NCBI RefSeq assembly: GCF_005502745.1
Contig: NZ_SCNL01000013.1
Span: forward strand, 61,600 to 125,599
Direction: 5' to 3'
DNA: 64,000 nt
Source: Sphingomonas sp. 3P27F8
Lineage (GTDB): Bacteria > Pseudomonadota > Alphaproteobacteria > Sphingomonadales > Sphingomonadaceae
Shown: piece after piece, positions 19,693 to 29,015 of the stretch
How positions within the stretch are numbered: position 1 is the first letter of the stretch
Layout: each line of letters opens with the position of its first letter
Notes under the pieces: generated by a model
What the model was told of the DNA's origin: nothing
What the model saw: the letters and a program-made list of their open reading frames with translations, nothing else
The model's database searches: none
Position numbers and translations under genes: made by a program

Positions 19693-20709
19693 ATGACCGA
19701 CACGCTGATCGATCGCCCTGCCGCCGGTACCGATGCCGGCCCCTATGTGCGCCCCGACGTGCGCGCCTTCCTCGATTACCTCAACAACGTGCCCGGCCCC
19801 AAGATGCAGGAGCAGCAGCCGGCGGAGGCGCGCGCCGTCTATCACGCCATGAAGGACATCGCCGATCCGCCCGTCGGCGAGCTTGCCGTCATCAAGGATC
19901 TCGAGATTCCCGGCCCGGCCGGCACGATCAGGGCGCGGCTGTTCGACCCACGCGCCACGCGCGCGCGCGGTCCGGTCGTTCTGTTCTATCACGGCGGCGG
20001 CTTCGTGATCGGCGATATCGAGACGCATGCCAGCTTCACCGCGGAGATGGCGCGCCAGCTTGATCTGCCGGTCGTCTCGGTCGATTATCGCCTTGCGCCC
20101 GAGGCGAAATGGCCAGCGGCACCAGACGATTGCGAGGCGGCGGCGCGCTGGGTGGCGAGCAATCCGGCCGAACTGGGCCGGACGGCGACCGGGCTTGTCC
20201 TGTCCGGCGACAGCGCGGGTGGCAACCTGACGATCGTCGTGGCGATGACACTGCGCGACGATCCGGCCGCCGTTCCCGTGATCGTGCAGGCACCGATGTA
20301 TCCCGCCGCGGACATGACCCGGGAATATCCCTCGTTCAACGAATATGCCGAAGGCTTCCTGCTGACGCGCGACGGGATGATCTGGTTCGGCGAACATTAC
20401 GCCGCCGATCCGCTGCATGTGAAGGGCTCGCCGCTGGCGGGCGATCTCGCCGGGCTGCCGCCTGCGGTGATCGTCACCGCCAGCCTCGATCCGATCCGCG
20501 ATCAGGGGCGCGCCTATGCCGCCGCGCTGATCCAGGTGGGCGTGCCGGTCACGTTCCGAGAGGCGAAAGGCAATATCCACGGCTTTATCACGCTGCGTCA
20601 GGCGATCCCGTCCAGCCAGGGCGATGTCGCCGGTTATCTCTCGGCGGTGAAGGAGGCGATCGTCGAGGCGGAAGGCGCCAGGGTGATGAGGCAGGCGGCG
20701 GGCGGCTGA
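19693..20709 (+). CDS. Alpha/beta hydrolase of the hormone-sensitive-lipase (HSL) family
   Basis: A 338-residue carboxylesterase-like enzyme. The oxyanion motif HGGGF is at 100-104, and the nucleophile S174 is in GDSAGGN. The acid is in SLDPIRD and the histidine in NIHGF, so the triad is complete. Without a signal peptide it is probably cytosolic. A GAGGAGAG ribosome site precedes the ATG. It diverges from korA across a 190-bp gap. The natural ester substrate is not known. Confidence 0.9.
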   Translation: MTDTLIDRPAAGTDAGPYVRPDVRAFLDYLNNVPGPKMQEQQPAEARAVYHAMKDIADPPVGELAVIKDLEIPGPAGTIRARLFDPRATRARGPVVLFYHGGGFVIGDIETHASFTAEMARQLDLPVVSVDYRLAPEAKWPAAPDDCEAAARWVASNPAELGRTATGLVLSGDSAGGNLTIVVAMTLRDDPAAVPVIVQAPMYPAADMTREYPSFNEYAEGFLLTRDGMIWFGEHYAADPLHVKGSPLAGDLAGLPPAVIVTASLDPIRDQGRAYAAALIQVGVPVTFREAKGNIHGFITLRQAIPSSQGDVAGYLSAVKEAIVEAEGARVMRQAAGG

Positions 20710-20778
20710 CGGCGTTCGCCGCTTCGGGCTTGTCAGCACCGACGGGGAAGGTGCAGGGCGCTGCGATCTCCAGCATGG

Positions 20779-21267
20779 ATGCCGCTCATGACCGACCCCG
20801 CCACGCTTCCCTATCGCCCGTGCGCGGGCGCGATGATGATGAACCGCGACGGGCTGGTGTTCGTCGGCCAGCGGATCGATACCACGCTCGAGGCATGGCA
20901 GATGCCGCAGGGGGGTATCGATCCCGGCGAGGATGCGCGCACCGCCGCGATCCGCGAACTGGGCGAAGAAACCGGCGTCGCGCCCGGGCATCTCGAATTC
21001 GTCGCGGAAGCGCCTGAAGAGCTTACCTATGATCTGCCAGCCGAGCTGATCGGCAAGGTATGGAAGGGGCGCTATCGTGGCCAGCGGCAGCGCTGGTTCC
21101 TGTTCCGCTTCACCGGCAGCGACGACCTTATCGACATCGGGACCGCCCATCCCGAATTCCGCGCATGGCGCTGGGCGGCGCCCTCCGAACTCCCCGACAT
21201 CATCGTGCCGTTCAAACGCAAACTCTACGAAGAGGTGCTCGCCGCTTTCTCCGATCATCTCGGCTGA
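20779..21267 (+). CDS. rppH: RNA pyrophosphohydrolase
   Basis: A 162-residue Nudix hydrolase that removes pyrophosphate from the 5' end of triphosphorylated mRNA and so starts decay. The Nudix box runs [23 protein letters not shown] (shown only in part as REL-EE-G), at about residues 44-66. The opening [13 protein letters not shown] and the [17 protein letters not shown] stretch are typical of RppH/NudH. An in-frame ATG nine bases later (20788) is an equally plausible start; neither has a strong ribosome site. Confidence 0.93.
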   Translation: MPLMTDPATLPYRPCAGAMMMNRDGLVFVGQRIDTTLEAWQMPQGGIDPGEDARTAAIRELGEETGVAPGHLEFVAEAPEELTYDLPAELIGKVWKGRYRGQRQRWFLFRFTGSDDLIDIGTAHPEFRAWRWAAPSELPDIIVPFKRKLYEEVLAAFSDHLG

Positions 21268-21337
21268 GCACCGCTGCGTCGACGGCGGGCCGTGGCGAGG
21301 CTGCAAAATCGCCGCAAACAGGTTTAGAGTCCGCGGG

Positions 21338-22276
21338 ATGCGCGCGCTTCTTCTCACTTTCCCGCTGCTGCTGGCCAACACCGCGATCGCCGGTGTCGAT
21401 CATCCCCCCGCGGACGATAATCCACAGGCGGAGGGGGAAGTCGTGATACCCGCGCCGATCCGCGCGATGCTGGATGCCGCGATCGCCGCCGGCAACGACG
21501 CTGAAGTCGCGACGATCGTCAAATATGCCCGCACCGCCGATCCGGCGAGCGGCGATGCGGTCGCGAAGGTAGCAGCGGCGTGGCGTGACGAGCGCGCACG
21601 GGCGCACGACACGCGCGTGCGCGAAGCCGGCCTGTTCGATCTGTGGCGCGGTCGGGCAGAGCTTGGCGGCTATCTCACCACCGGCAACAGCGAGACAGTC
21701 GGCGCGACCGGCGTGCTCGATCTGACGCGCGAGGGCATCCAGTGGCGCAACAAGGTGCGTCTGCAGGCGGATTACCAGCGCAGCCTGGGGATCACGACGC
21801 GCGAGCATTATCTCGCGAGCTACGAGCCGAACTACAAGATCGATTCGCGCCGCTACATCTATGGCGCGGCTCAGTTCGAGGCGGATCGCTTCCTGGGTTA
21901 TACGCAGCGTTATTCCTCGTCGGTCGGCGCCGGCTACAGCGCGATCCAGACGCCGGCGGTGAAGCTCGATCTGGAGCTGGGGCCTGCCTATCGCTACACC
22001 GCGTTCACTGATCAGACCGCGCAGAGCAGCCTCGCCGCGCGTGGCAGCATGGATTTCCGCTGGAAGTTCGCGCCGGGGCTGAAGCTCACGCAGGTCGCGT
22101 CCGCCTACCTTCAGCAATATAATTCCACCGTCAGCGGCACCACTGCCGTCGCCGCGCGGCTGCTCGGGCCGCTCTCGGCGCAGCTTTCCTATGTCGTGCA
22201 ATATGAAAGCATGCCGCCCGCCGGGCGACGCACCACCGATACGACGAGCAGGGCCTCACTGGTCTATACGTTCTGA
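21338..22276 (+). CDS. DUF481 family outer-membrane protein (YdiY-like)
   Basis: A 312-residue exported protein with a signal peptide (RALLLTFPLLLANTAIA). A helical linker of about 90 residues follows, then a beta-rich domain with alternating aromatic and polar residues (for example RAELGGYLTTGNSETVGATG) ending in LVYTF with a terminal aromatic residue. This is the pattern of DUF481 beta-barrel proteins related to YdiY. The NSE(T/S) segment is family-typical. Its function is unknown; an outer-membrane barrel is expected. Confidence 0.82.
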   Translation: MRALLLTFPLLLANTAIAGVDHPPADDNPQAEGEVVIPAPIRAMLDAAIAAGNDAEVATIVKYARTADPASGDAVAKVAAAWRDERARAHDTRVREAGLFDLWRGRAELGGYLTTGNSETVGATGVLDLTREGIQWRNKVRLQADYQRSLGITTREHYLASYEPNYKIDSRRYIYGAAQFEADRFLGYTQRYSSSVGAGYSAIQTPAVKLDLELGPAYRYTAFTDQTAQSSLAARGSMDFRWKFAPGLKLTQVASAYLQQYNSTVSGTTAVAARLLGPLSAQLSYVVQYESMPPAGRRTTDTTSRASLVYTF

Positions 22277-22294
22277 CCGCGCTAACACTCGCGG

Positions 22295-23494
22295 ATGAAG
22301 CAATTGTCGGTTGACGAGAGGATAGCGATCGAGCGGGCCACCGCTTCGCCGATGCTGGCGCGGGTGCGGCAATGGTCGGCGGTGAACAGCGGCACCGGCA
22401 ATCTCGGCGGGCTGGCGACCGTCGCGGATATGCTGGCGGATGCCTTCTCCGCGCTTCCCGGTGAGGTGCGGCTGATCGATCCCGCCGCCGCCGAGCGCAT
22501 TACCCCGGCGGGCATCGTAGAGCCGATCGAGCATGGCCGTCATCTGCATCTGGCGGTACGCCCCGATGCGCCGATCCGGCTGCTGCTCACGGGCCATATG
22601 GACACCGTCTATCCAGCCGACCACCCGTTTCAGGCGCTCATCGATCGCGCGGATGGCACGATCAACGGTCCGGGGGTGGCCGATATGAAGGGTGGCCTCG
22701 CGGTGATGCTCGCCGCCCTCGAGGGCATCGAAGCGGCCGGGAGCCCGATCGGCTATGACGTGCTCATCAATTCCGATGAGGAAACCGGCTCCTTTTCTTC
22801 GGCGGCGCTGATCGCCGAACTGGCGCAGGGCAAAGAAGCCGCCCTCACCTATGAACCCGCGCTGCCCGACGGCACGCTCGCGGGCGCGCGCGGCGGCACG
22901 GGCAATTTCTCGATCGTCGTGCGCGGGCGCGCCGCCCATGCCGGGCGCAATCCCGATGACGGGCGCAATGCGATTGTCGCGGCAGCGGATATCGCGCTGC
23001 GCCTCGCCGCCGCGCGATCCCCCCGCCTCGCGGTGAACCCCGCGCGGATCGATGGCGGCGGCCCGAACAATGTCGTGCCCGATCTCGCCGTGCTGCGGGT
23101 CAACTTCCGCCCTGGCGACCTCGCCGAAATTGTCCGCGTCGGCGCTCACATCGAGGTAACCGTGGCAGAAGTGGCCGCCGCGCGCGACGTGCATATCGAG
23201 GTGCACGGCGGGTTCAACCGGCCACCCAAGCCGATCGACGCTGGCGCCGCGCGGCTTTTCGATCTGGTGCGCGACGCCGGCGCCGATCTCGGGCTGAACA
23301 TCGGCTGGCGCGCGACGGGCGGGGTATGCGACGGCAACAATATCGCTGCCTGTGGCGTGCCGGTCGTCGATACGATGGGGGTACGCGGGGGCGCGATCCA
23401 TTCGGGGGAGGAATTTCTGATCGTGGACAGTCTGGCCGAGCGCGCGGCGCTCTCCGCCATCACCATGCTGCGCATCGCGGGGGGACGGCTGTGA
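22295..23494 (+). CDS. M20 family metallohydrolase linked to arginine catabolism genes
   Basis: A 399-residue zinc-dependent peptidase/deacylase of the M20 family, carboxypeptidase G2-like. Zinc-ligand motifs are GHMDTVYP and the GPGVADMKGG segment, with NSDEETGS supplying the catalytic glutamate and next ligand. The gene overlaps astA by four bases (GTGA at 23491-23494), so it belongs to the same operon as astA-astB. It may hydrolyse an N-acylated arginine-pathway intermediate and could stand in for the absent succinylglutamate desuccinylase; that role is inference. Confidence 0.85.
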   Translation: MKQLSVDERIAIERATASPMLARVRQWSAVNSGTGNLGGLATVADMLADAFSALPGEVRLIDPAAAERITPAGIVEPIEHGRHLHLAVRPDAPIRLLLTGHMDTVYPADHPFQALIDRADGTINGPGVADMKGGLAVMLAALEGIEAAGSPIGYDVLINSDEETGSFSSAALIAELAQGKEAALTYEPALPDGTLAGARGGTGNFSIVVRGRAAHAGRNPDDGRNAIVAAADIALRLAAARSPRLAVNPARIDGGGPNNVVPDLAVLRVNFRPGDLAEIVRVGAHIEVTVAEVAAARDVHIEVHGGFNRPPKPIDAGAARLFDLVRDAGADLGLNIGWRATGGVCDGNNIAACGVPVVDTMGVRGGAIHSGEEFLIVDSLAERAALSAITMLRIAGGRL

Positions 23495-24507
23495 GCTTCG
23501 TCGTCCGCGCCGCGCGCGACGAGGATCTCGCGCATCTCTATGAGATGGCCAAGCTCACCGGCGGCGGCTTCACCAATTTGCCGCCCGATCGCCCTGCACT
23601 CAAGGCGAAGCTTGACCGCAGCCACGCCGCATTCTCCCAGACGAGCGACGCGAATGGCGACGAACTGTTCGTGCTGATCCTGGAAAACGTGGAAACCGGC
23701 GAGGTGCGCGGCACCTGCCAGCTTTTCACCCACGTCGGCCAACGACACCCCTTCTACAGCTACCGTCTTAGCACCATGACGCAGAACAGCGAGAAGCTGG
23801 GGCGCACCTTCCGTGCGGAGATGCTGTCGCTCACCACCGATCTCGAAGGATCGAGCGAGGTCGGCGGGCTGTTCCTCCACCCCGGCGAACGCGCGGGCGG
23901 CCTGGGGATGCTGCTCGCCCGCAGCCGCTATCTGTTCATCAGGATGCACCGCCAGCGGTTCGCCGATCGTATCCTGGCGGAATTGCGCGGGATCATCGAT
24001 GAGGCGGGCGGATCGCCGTTCTGGGATGGGCTGGCCGGGCGCTTCTTCGGCATGAACTTCCAGGATGCGGATCACTACAATGCGATCCACGGCCATCAGT
24101 TCATCGCCGATCTGATGCCCAAGCACCCGATCTACACCGCGATGCTATCGGAAAGCGCGCGCGCCGCGATCGGCCTGCCGCATCCGTCCGGCCGCGCGGC
24201 GATGCGCATGCTGGAGAACGAAGGCTTCGCGTTCGAAAGCTATGTCGACATCTTCGATGGTGGCCCGACGATGACAGCGCGCACGGATAATGTGCGCTCG
24301 ATCCGCGACGCGCGCGATGCACCGGTCGTGGCGATAGACCGCGAGGGCGGAACGCAGGCGCTGATCGCGCATGGCAAGCTGGCGAACTTCCGCTGCACGC
24401 TCGGCGAGGTGCGCGAGGTGAGTGACACCGTCGTTATAAGCAGCGAGAGCGCGAACGCGATCCACGCGCAGGAAGACAGCATCGTCACCTATATGGCGCG
24501 GGCGTGA
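23491..24507 (+). CDS. astA: Arginine N-succinyltransferase
   Basis: A 338-residue enzyme that transfers succinyl from succinyl-CoA to arginine, the first step of the AST catabolic pathway. It starts with GTG at 23491, overlapping the M20 gene. The conserved opening FVVRAARDEDLAHLYEMAKLTGGGFTNLP and the middle EVGGLFLHPGERAGGLGMLLARSRYLFI region (quoted in part) are diagnostic. The ending motif around ALIAHG-LANFRCTLGEV is also present. astB follows, overlapping by one base. Confidence 0.95.
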   Translation: MSFVVRAARDEDLAHLYEMAKLTGGGFTNLPPDRPALKAKLDRSHAAFSQTSDANGDELFVLILENVETGEVRGTCQLFTHVGQRHPFYSYRLSTMTQNSEKLGRTFRAEMLSLTTDLEGSSEVGGLFLHPGERAGGLGMLLARSRYLFIRMHRQRFADRILAELRGIIDEAGGSPFWDGLAGRFFGMNFQDADHYNAIHGHQFIADLMPKHPIYTAMLSESARAAIGLPHPSGRAAMRMLENEGFAFESYVDIFDGGPTMTARTDNVRSIRDARDAPVVAIDREGGTQALIAHGKLANFRCTLGEVREVSDTVVISSESANAIHAQEDSIVTYMARA

Positions 24508-25763
24508 TGCGGGAGATAAACTTCGACGGCATAGTCGGACCGAGCCACAATTATGCCGGACTCAGCCCCGGCAATCTCGCCGCGACGCGCAACGCCGGCA
24601 ATGTCGCCCACCCGCGCGCGGCGGCGTTGCAGGGTATCGCCAAGATGCGCGCCAATCTTGCGCTGGGGCTGGCGCAGGGCATCCTGCTTCCGCATCCGCG
24701 CCCGGATCATCGCTGGCTGGCGGCGCTGGCCACCAATTACGCCGACGCCGCACCGCATTTGCAGGCGCGCGCGCTGTCCGCCTCGGCGATGTGGGCGGCC
24801 AATGCCGCCACCGTTTCTCCCTCGGCCGATACGCGGGATGGGCGCTGCCACCTCACCGTCGCGAATCTGATGACCATGCCGCATCGCAGCCATGAATGGC
24901 CTGCGACGCTGGCGCAGCTGCGCATCGCCTTCGCGAACCCAGCCTTCGCGGTGCACGGCCCGGTGCCCGCGCCTTTCGGCGACGAGGGCGCGGCGAACCA
25001 CATGCGCTTGTGCGCCAGCCATGGCGCGCCCGGCATCGAGATATTCGTCTATGGCGAAGCGGGCGGCCGCTTCCCGGCGCGTCAGCATCGCGAAGCGAGC
25101 GAGGCGATCGCGCGGGCGCATGGTCTCGACCCGGCCCGCACGATCTTCGTCGAACAATCCCCCGCCGCGATCGCCGCCGGCGCGTTTCATAATGACGTGG
25201 TGGCAGTCGCCAATGAGCGTACCCTGTTCGCGCATGAGGAGGCGTTTGCGGACAAGGATGGCTTTTACGAACGACTTCGCGCGCTGATGCCCGAGGTGGA
25301 GATCGTCGAGGTGCCGGCCGATCGCGTCAGCCTTGCGGATGCGATCCAATCCTATCTGTTCAACGCCCAGCTGGCTTCTCCGGCATCAGGGCAACAAACG
25401 CTGATCGTCCCTGGCGAGACGCGGGAAAACGCGCGCGTGTGGCGATGGTTGTCTGAGCATATCGCGGGCAACGGGCCGATTCGTGCGGCGCAGGTGGTCG
25501 ACGTGCGCGAATCGATGGCCAACGGCGGCGGCCCTGCCTGCCTGCGGCTGCGCGTCGTCGCCGATCCCGCGACTGTCGATCCCCGCTTCATGGTCGATAG
25601 CGCAAAACTCGATCAGCTCGCGGGCGTCATCGAGGCGCATTGGCCCGAGGCGATTGCCGTTGAAGCGATCGGCGATCCCGCGCTGATCCGCCGGATCGAG
25701 GGCGCCCGCCGCGCGCTGCTGGAGGCGCTCGATCTCGTCGGATTAATTGACAGTCAACCATAA
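24507..25763 (+). CDS. astB: N-succinylarginine dihydrolase
   Basis: A 418-residue enzyme of the AST pathway that hydrolyses N2-succinylarginine to N2-succinylornithine, CO2 and ammonia. Diagnostic stretches are DGIVGPSHNYAGLSPGNLAA at the start and FHNDVVAVANERTLF in the middle. The C-terminal block NGGGPACLRLRV carries the catalytic cysteine. It starts with ATG at 24507, sharing one base with the astA stop; a GTG at 24504 is an alternative. astC (transaminase) and astE do not follow; astD is at 38.4 kb. Confidence 0.95.
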   Translation: MREINFDGIVGPSHNYAGLSPGNLAATRNAGNVAHPRAAALQGIAKMRANLALGLAQGILLPHPRPDHRWLAALATNYADAAPHLQARALSASAMWAANAATVSPSADTRDGRCHLTVANLMTMPHRSHEWPATLAQLRIAFANPAFAVHGPVPAPFGDEGAANHMRLCASHGAPGIEIFVYGEAGGRFPARQHREASEAIARAHGLDPARTIFVEQSPAAIAAGAFHNDVVAVANERTLFAHEEAFADKDGFYERLRALMPEVEIVEVPADRVSLADAIQSYLFNAQLASPASGQQTLIVPGETRENARVWRWLSEHIAGNGPIRAAQVVDVRESMANGGGPACLRLRVVADPATVDPRFMVDSAKLDQLAGVIEAHWPEAIAVEAIGDPALIRRIEGARRALLEALDLVGLIDSQP

Positions 25764-25823
25764 GCGGCCACCCACGAAGCCCGGAAATCTGCGACTGGCC
25801 CGATCTTTGCGTGTTGTACGCGC

Positions 25824-26036
25824 ATGTGGTCGCGTATCGCTCGCCTGTTCGTCATCAAGACGAAGTTCGACGCCTTTCTCGTGATTTACGCGCTTGGCGC
25901 GGGCGCGATAGAGCGAGGGTTTCATTACGTGCATCAGTTTCCGGGCTATGGTGGCTGGCTGCTGTTCGCAGCCTCGCCGGTCGCCGTGTTCATGGCCGGC
26001 GCGCGAATCCTGGAATCCGTCGAGCGCGATCCCTGA
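25824..26036 (+). CDS. Small conserved membrane protein
   Basis: A 70-residue protein with a short basic N-terminus (WSRIARLFVIKTKFDAF) and two hydrophobic segments around LVIYALGAGAIERG and WLLFAASPVAVFMAGARIL, consistent with a two-helix inner-membrane protein. The composition is not that of a random antisense frame. Its role is unknown. It sits alone between the ast operon and the divergent-looking Zur-like box of the TonB receptor, which is transcribed in the same direction. Confidence 0.65.
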   Translation: MWSRIARLFVIKTKFDAFLVIYALGAGAIERGFHYVHQFPGYGGWLLFAASPVAVFMAGARILESVERDP

Positions 26037-26083
26037 CGCTGCCGGCCGGGACGAACCGAACGCGTGAGACGATAAATCGAAAT

Positions 26084-26098
26084 TGATATGATGTAACA
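26084..26098. promoter_or_regulatory. Zur-box-like element upstream of the TonB receptor
   Basis: The 15-mer TGATATGATGTAACA matches the common Zur core TGTTATAATATAACA at 12 of 15 positions and lies 20 bp before the receptor ATG. The right half (GTAAC) is strong, the left half weaker. Together with the ZnuD-like protein it suggests zinc-controlled expression; binding is not shown. Confidence 0.45.
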
Positions 26099-26117
26099 TT
26101 CCGTATAGCTCCGCCTC

Positions 26118-28253
26118 ATGATACGAACAAACAACGTCGCCCTCGGCTCTTTGGCCGGTGTCATCGCTGCGCTTGCCGCCAGCCCAGCCCTCGCCGACAG
26201 CACATCCGCACCTGCGCAAGACGTCACCGCGCATGACGTGATCGTTTCTGCGCCGGTCGCGCGCAGCGAAATGGATGTTCTGCAAGGCACTTCCGTCCTG
26301 TCGGGCGACCATCTCGCCCGCGAACTGCGCCAGACGATCGGGGAAACGCTGGCGCGGCTGCCGGGCGTGTCGGCAACGTCATTCGGCCCCAGCGCCTCGC
26401 GCCCGATCCTGCGAGGCTTTCAGGGCGATCGCATCCGCGTGCTGACCGACGGGATCGGCTCGGTCGACGTATCGAACACCTCTGTCGATCATGCTGTGGT
26501 GATCGATCCGCTGCTGGCCGACCGGGTCGAGGTGCTGCGCGGGCCTGCTGCACTGCTCTATGGATCGTCGGCGGTCGGCGGCGTCGTCAACGTGATCGAT
26601 TCTCGTATCCCGCGCGCGGTGCCGGAGAACGGTTACCGCCTCAATGCGATCGGCGGCTATGGCAGCGCGGCGAGCGAGCGTTCGGCTGGCGCGGCCGGCG
26701 ATGTGGCGGTGACGAACAACCTGGTGATTCATGCCGACGGCTCGTATCTGAAGGCCGACGACCTGCGCGTCGGGGGCTATGTCCTGTCGCCAACCGCGCG
26801 CGCGGCGGCGCTGGCCGCCGCTCAGGCAGCGCCGGAAGACCCGGTCGATTTCGCCGCGTCCGCGCGTTTCAAGGGGCGCTTGCCGAATACGGCTGCGGAA
26901 ACCTGGACGGCCGGTCTGGGCGCCGCGCTTATCACCGATCGCGGCTCGCTGGGCGTATCATACAGCCATTATGACAGTCTGTATGGCGTGCCGGTCCGCT
27001 ATGCCACCCAGCCCGGTCAGGAGCAGGAGGCGCCGCGCCTCTCGGTCGTCCAGAACCGGTTCGACCTGCGCGGCGAGATCAAGACCGGCGGCGGCTTCCT
27101 CGATCGCATCCGCGCGCGCGTCGCCTACGCGAGCTACCGGCATTTCGAGCTGCAAGAGGATGGCGCGGTCGGCACCGCATTCTACAATAAGGGACTCGAA
27201 GGCCGCGTCGAGTTCCTCCAGGCCGATCGCGGCGGCTGGAGCGGGGCGAGCGGCGCGCAATATTTCAGCCGGCAGTTCAACGTCGTTGGCGACGAAGCCT
27301 TCCTGCCGCGCAACAATACCGAGCAGACCGGCCTCTTCACGCTCCAGCAATATGAGGATGGCGCGTTCAAGGCGGAGGGCGGCCTGCGCTACGAACATAC
27401 GAACCTTGCTGCACAAACCCCGCTGGACGACGCCCGCTTCTTTCGCGGCGGGCGCAGCTTCGATACGTTCTCGGGCTCGCTTGGCGCATCCTATGCGATC
27501 GCAACCGGCATGCGCATCGGCCTGAACGCCTCGCGCACCGAGCGCGCGCCATCGGCCGAAGAGCTTTTCGCCAACGGCGGCCACGCCGGCACGCAGGCAT
27601 ATGAGCTCGGCAATCCGAACTTCAGGACAGAAAAGTCGTGGGGACTCGAGGCGACCTTCCACGCCCATGGCGACGGATTCAGCCTGGATGCATCGGCGTA
27701 TTACAACTGGTTCGACGATTACATCTACGAGAACCAGACGGCGCAGGCGGTATGTGAAGCCGCGGCCGCACCATCCGGTCGCGGCGTCGATTTTCCTTGC
27801 TTCCAATATAGCCAGGCGAAGGCCCGGTATTACGGGTTCGAGATCGACGCGTCGAAGCGACTAGTGACGATTGGCGGCCATACGATCAACGCGGATATCC
27901 TCGGCGATTATGTCCGCGCGACGGTGGTGGACGTCAGCCATGTGCCGCGCATCCCACCGTTGCGTGTGCTCGGCGGGCTGGAAGCGCAGGGCGACCGCAC
28001 CAGCGCGCGAGTCGAGCTCGAGCATGTGTTCCGCCAGAATCGCGTCGCCGATTTCGAAACGACCACCGCGCCCTACACGATGGTCAACGCCTCTTTCTCG
28101 TTCAAGCCGTTCCCGGGTAACGGCAAGACCAGCATAACGATCGCGGCTAACAATATCTTCGATGTGGATGCGCGCCGCGCGGCCAGCGTGCTGAAGGATT
28201 TTGCGCCGCTTGCGGGGCGGGATATCCGCGCGACTCTTCGGATCGGCATCTGA
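26118..28253 (+). CDS. TonB-dependent receptor, ZnuD-like
   Basis: A 711-residue outer-membrane receptor with a signal peptide (about residues 1-27), a TonB-box-like stretch HDVIVSAPVAR, an N-terminal plug and a C-terminal 22-stranded barrel ending in LRIGI. The plug sequence DVSNTSVDHAVVIDPLLADR followed by VEVLRGPAALLYGSSAVGG resembles the zinc receptor ZnuD family. A loop with two cysteines (CEAAAAP...FPCF) occurs near residues 550-570. A Zur-like box precedes the gene. It is probably monocistronic; a hairpin at 28259-28293 follows. Confidence 0.85.
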   Translation: MIRTNNVALGSLAGVIAALAASPALADSTSAPAQDVTAHDVIVSAPVARSEMDVLQGTSVLSGDHLARELRQTIGETLARLPGVSATSFGPSASRPILRGFQGDRIRVLTDGIGSVDVSNTSVDHAVVIDPLLADRVEVLRGPAALLYGSSAVGGVVNVIDSRIPRAVPENGYRLNAIGGYGSAASERSAGAAGDVAVTNNLVIHADGSYLKADDLRVGGYVLSPTARAAALAAAQAAPEDPVDFAASARFKGRLPNTAAETWTAGLGAALITDRGSLGVSYSHYDSLYGVPVRYATQPGQEQEAPRLSVVQNRFDLRGEIKTGGGFLDRIRARVAYASYRHFELQEDGAVGTAFYNKGLEGRVEFLQADRGGWSGASGAQYFSRQFNVVGDEAFLPRNNTEQTGLFTLQQYEDGAFKAEGGLRYEHTNLAAQTPLDDARFFRGGRSFDTFSGSLGASYAIATGMRIGLNASRTERAPSAEELFANGGHAGTQAYELGNPNFRTEKSWGLEATFHAHGDGFSLDASAYYNWFDDYIYENQTAQAVCEAAAAPSGRGVDFPCFQYSQAKARYYGFEIDASKRLVTIGGHTINADILGDYVRATVVDVSHVPRIPPLRVLGGLEAQGDRTSARVELEHVFRQNRVADFETTTAPYTMVNASFSFKPFPGNGKTSITIAANNIFDVDARRAASVLKDFAPLAGRDIRATLRIGI

Positions 28254-28258
28254 TCGGC

Positions 28259-28293
28259 CTTCCGGTTCCCGCCAACGCGGCAGGAGCCGGAAG
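28259..28293. terminator. Hairpin between convergent TonB receptor and RNase T2 genes
   Basis: CTTCCGGTTCC (28259-28269) pairs with GGAGCCGGAAG (28283-28293) with a single G-T wobble, and the inner bases extend the helix (GCC/GGC). It sits six bases after the receptor stop and just before the end of the opposing gene. No T-run follows, so termination is plausible but unproven. Confidence 0.4.
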
Positions 28294-28298
28294 CAGCC

Positions 28299-29015
28299 TC
28301 AGCGTGGTCCGCGCCAGATCCGCAGCCGTGCTTCGGGCGAGAGGCCGCCCTGATGCGCGGGGCACGTCGCGAAGGCGAACTTTTTGTCGACGCACAGCCA
28401 GATTTCGTCGAGCCAGCCCTCGCGGTTCGCGGTGACGCGCATCATTTCCGCGCGCATCCCCGGATTGACGCGCGCGAAGGCGGCGGCGAACTGCCCTGCG
28501 GTAAGCGGGCGCCGCGACAGCGCGTTCATGTCCGGATATCGCAGCCGGTCATACATGCCGGTCGAGCGCCGGAAATAGCTCGCCGGGGTTTCGCCCGGCA
28601 TGCACGTGCCGTGTTTCGCCCATTCGTGCTGGAGCAATTGTGCGGACGGTGTTGCGCACAGGTTCGCCGTGATCACCGCGCGCGGCAGGATATCGGTGGC
28701 GGCACAATATTGCGGCCATTCCTTGCCCTCGCCGTCGGGCCACAAGCCGTGCAGTACGAAGCCGAAGCGGTTCGCCCCGCACTGCATCCGCGCCTTGGGA
28801 TCGTGCACCCGCGTGCGACAATATTGCGGGGACCAGCTTATCGAGAGGGTGTAGCCGCCCGTCGGTAACAGGCGCTGCGGCTCGCGCTCGTTGGGCAGGT
28901 CGGGGTGCGGGGCGGTGATGTCGCCCGGCACCGCGCAACGATAGGCCTGCGCCGCGGCGGCGCCCGGAAGCGCGACAGCGGCTGCAACAGCCAGCAACGC
29001 GTGGTTACGAATCAT
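28299..29015 (-). CDS. Ribonuclease T2 family protein
   Basis: A 238-residue exported endoribonuclease with a signal peptide ending near AAAQA. Both catalytic segments are intact: CAS I FVLHGLWPD with H89 and CAS II HEWAKHGTC with H130, E131 and H135. Cysteines consistent with disulphides (C66, C79, C104, C120, C138) support a periplasmic location. The ATG overlaps the upstream gene's stop by four bases, so it is co-transcribed with the small membrane protein. Confidence 0.95.
   Translation of the reverse strand: MIRNHALLAVAAAVALPGAAAAQAYRCAVPGDITAPHPDLPNEREPQRLLPTGGYTLSISWSPQYCRTRVHDPKARMQCGANRFGFVLHGLWPDGEGKEWPQYCAATDILPRAVITANLCATPSAQLLQHEWAKHGTCMPGETPASYFRRSTGMYDRLRYPDMNALSRRPLTAGQFAAAFARVNPGMRAEMMRVTANREGWLDEIWLCVDKKFAFATCPAHQGGLSPEARLRIWRGPR

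Noticed and set aside
19543..21381. 612-codon minus-strand open frame
   Set aside because: It is antisense to the HSL-type hydrolase and rppH, which have complete motifs.
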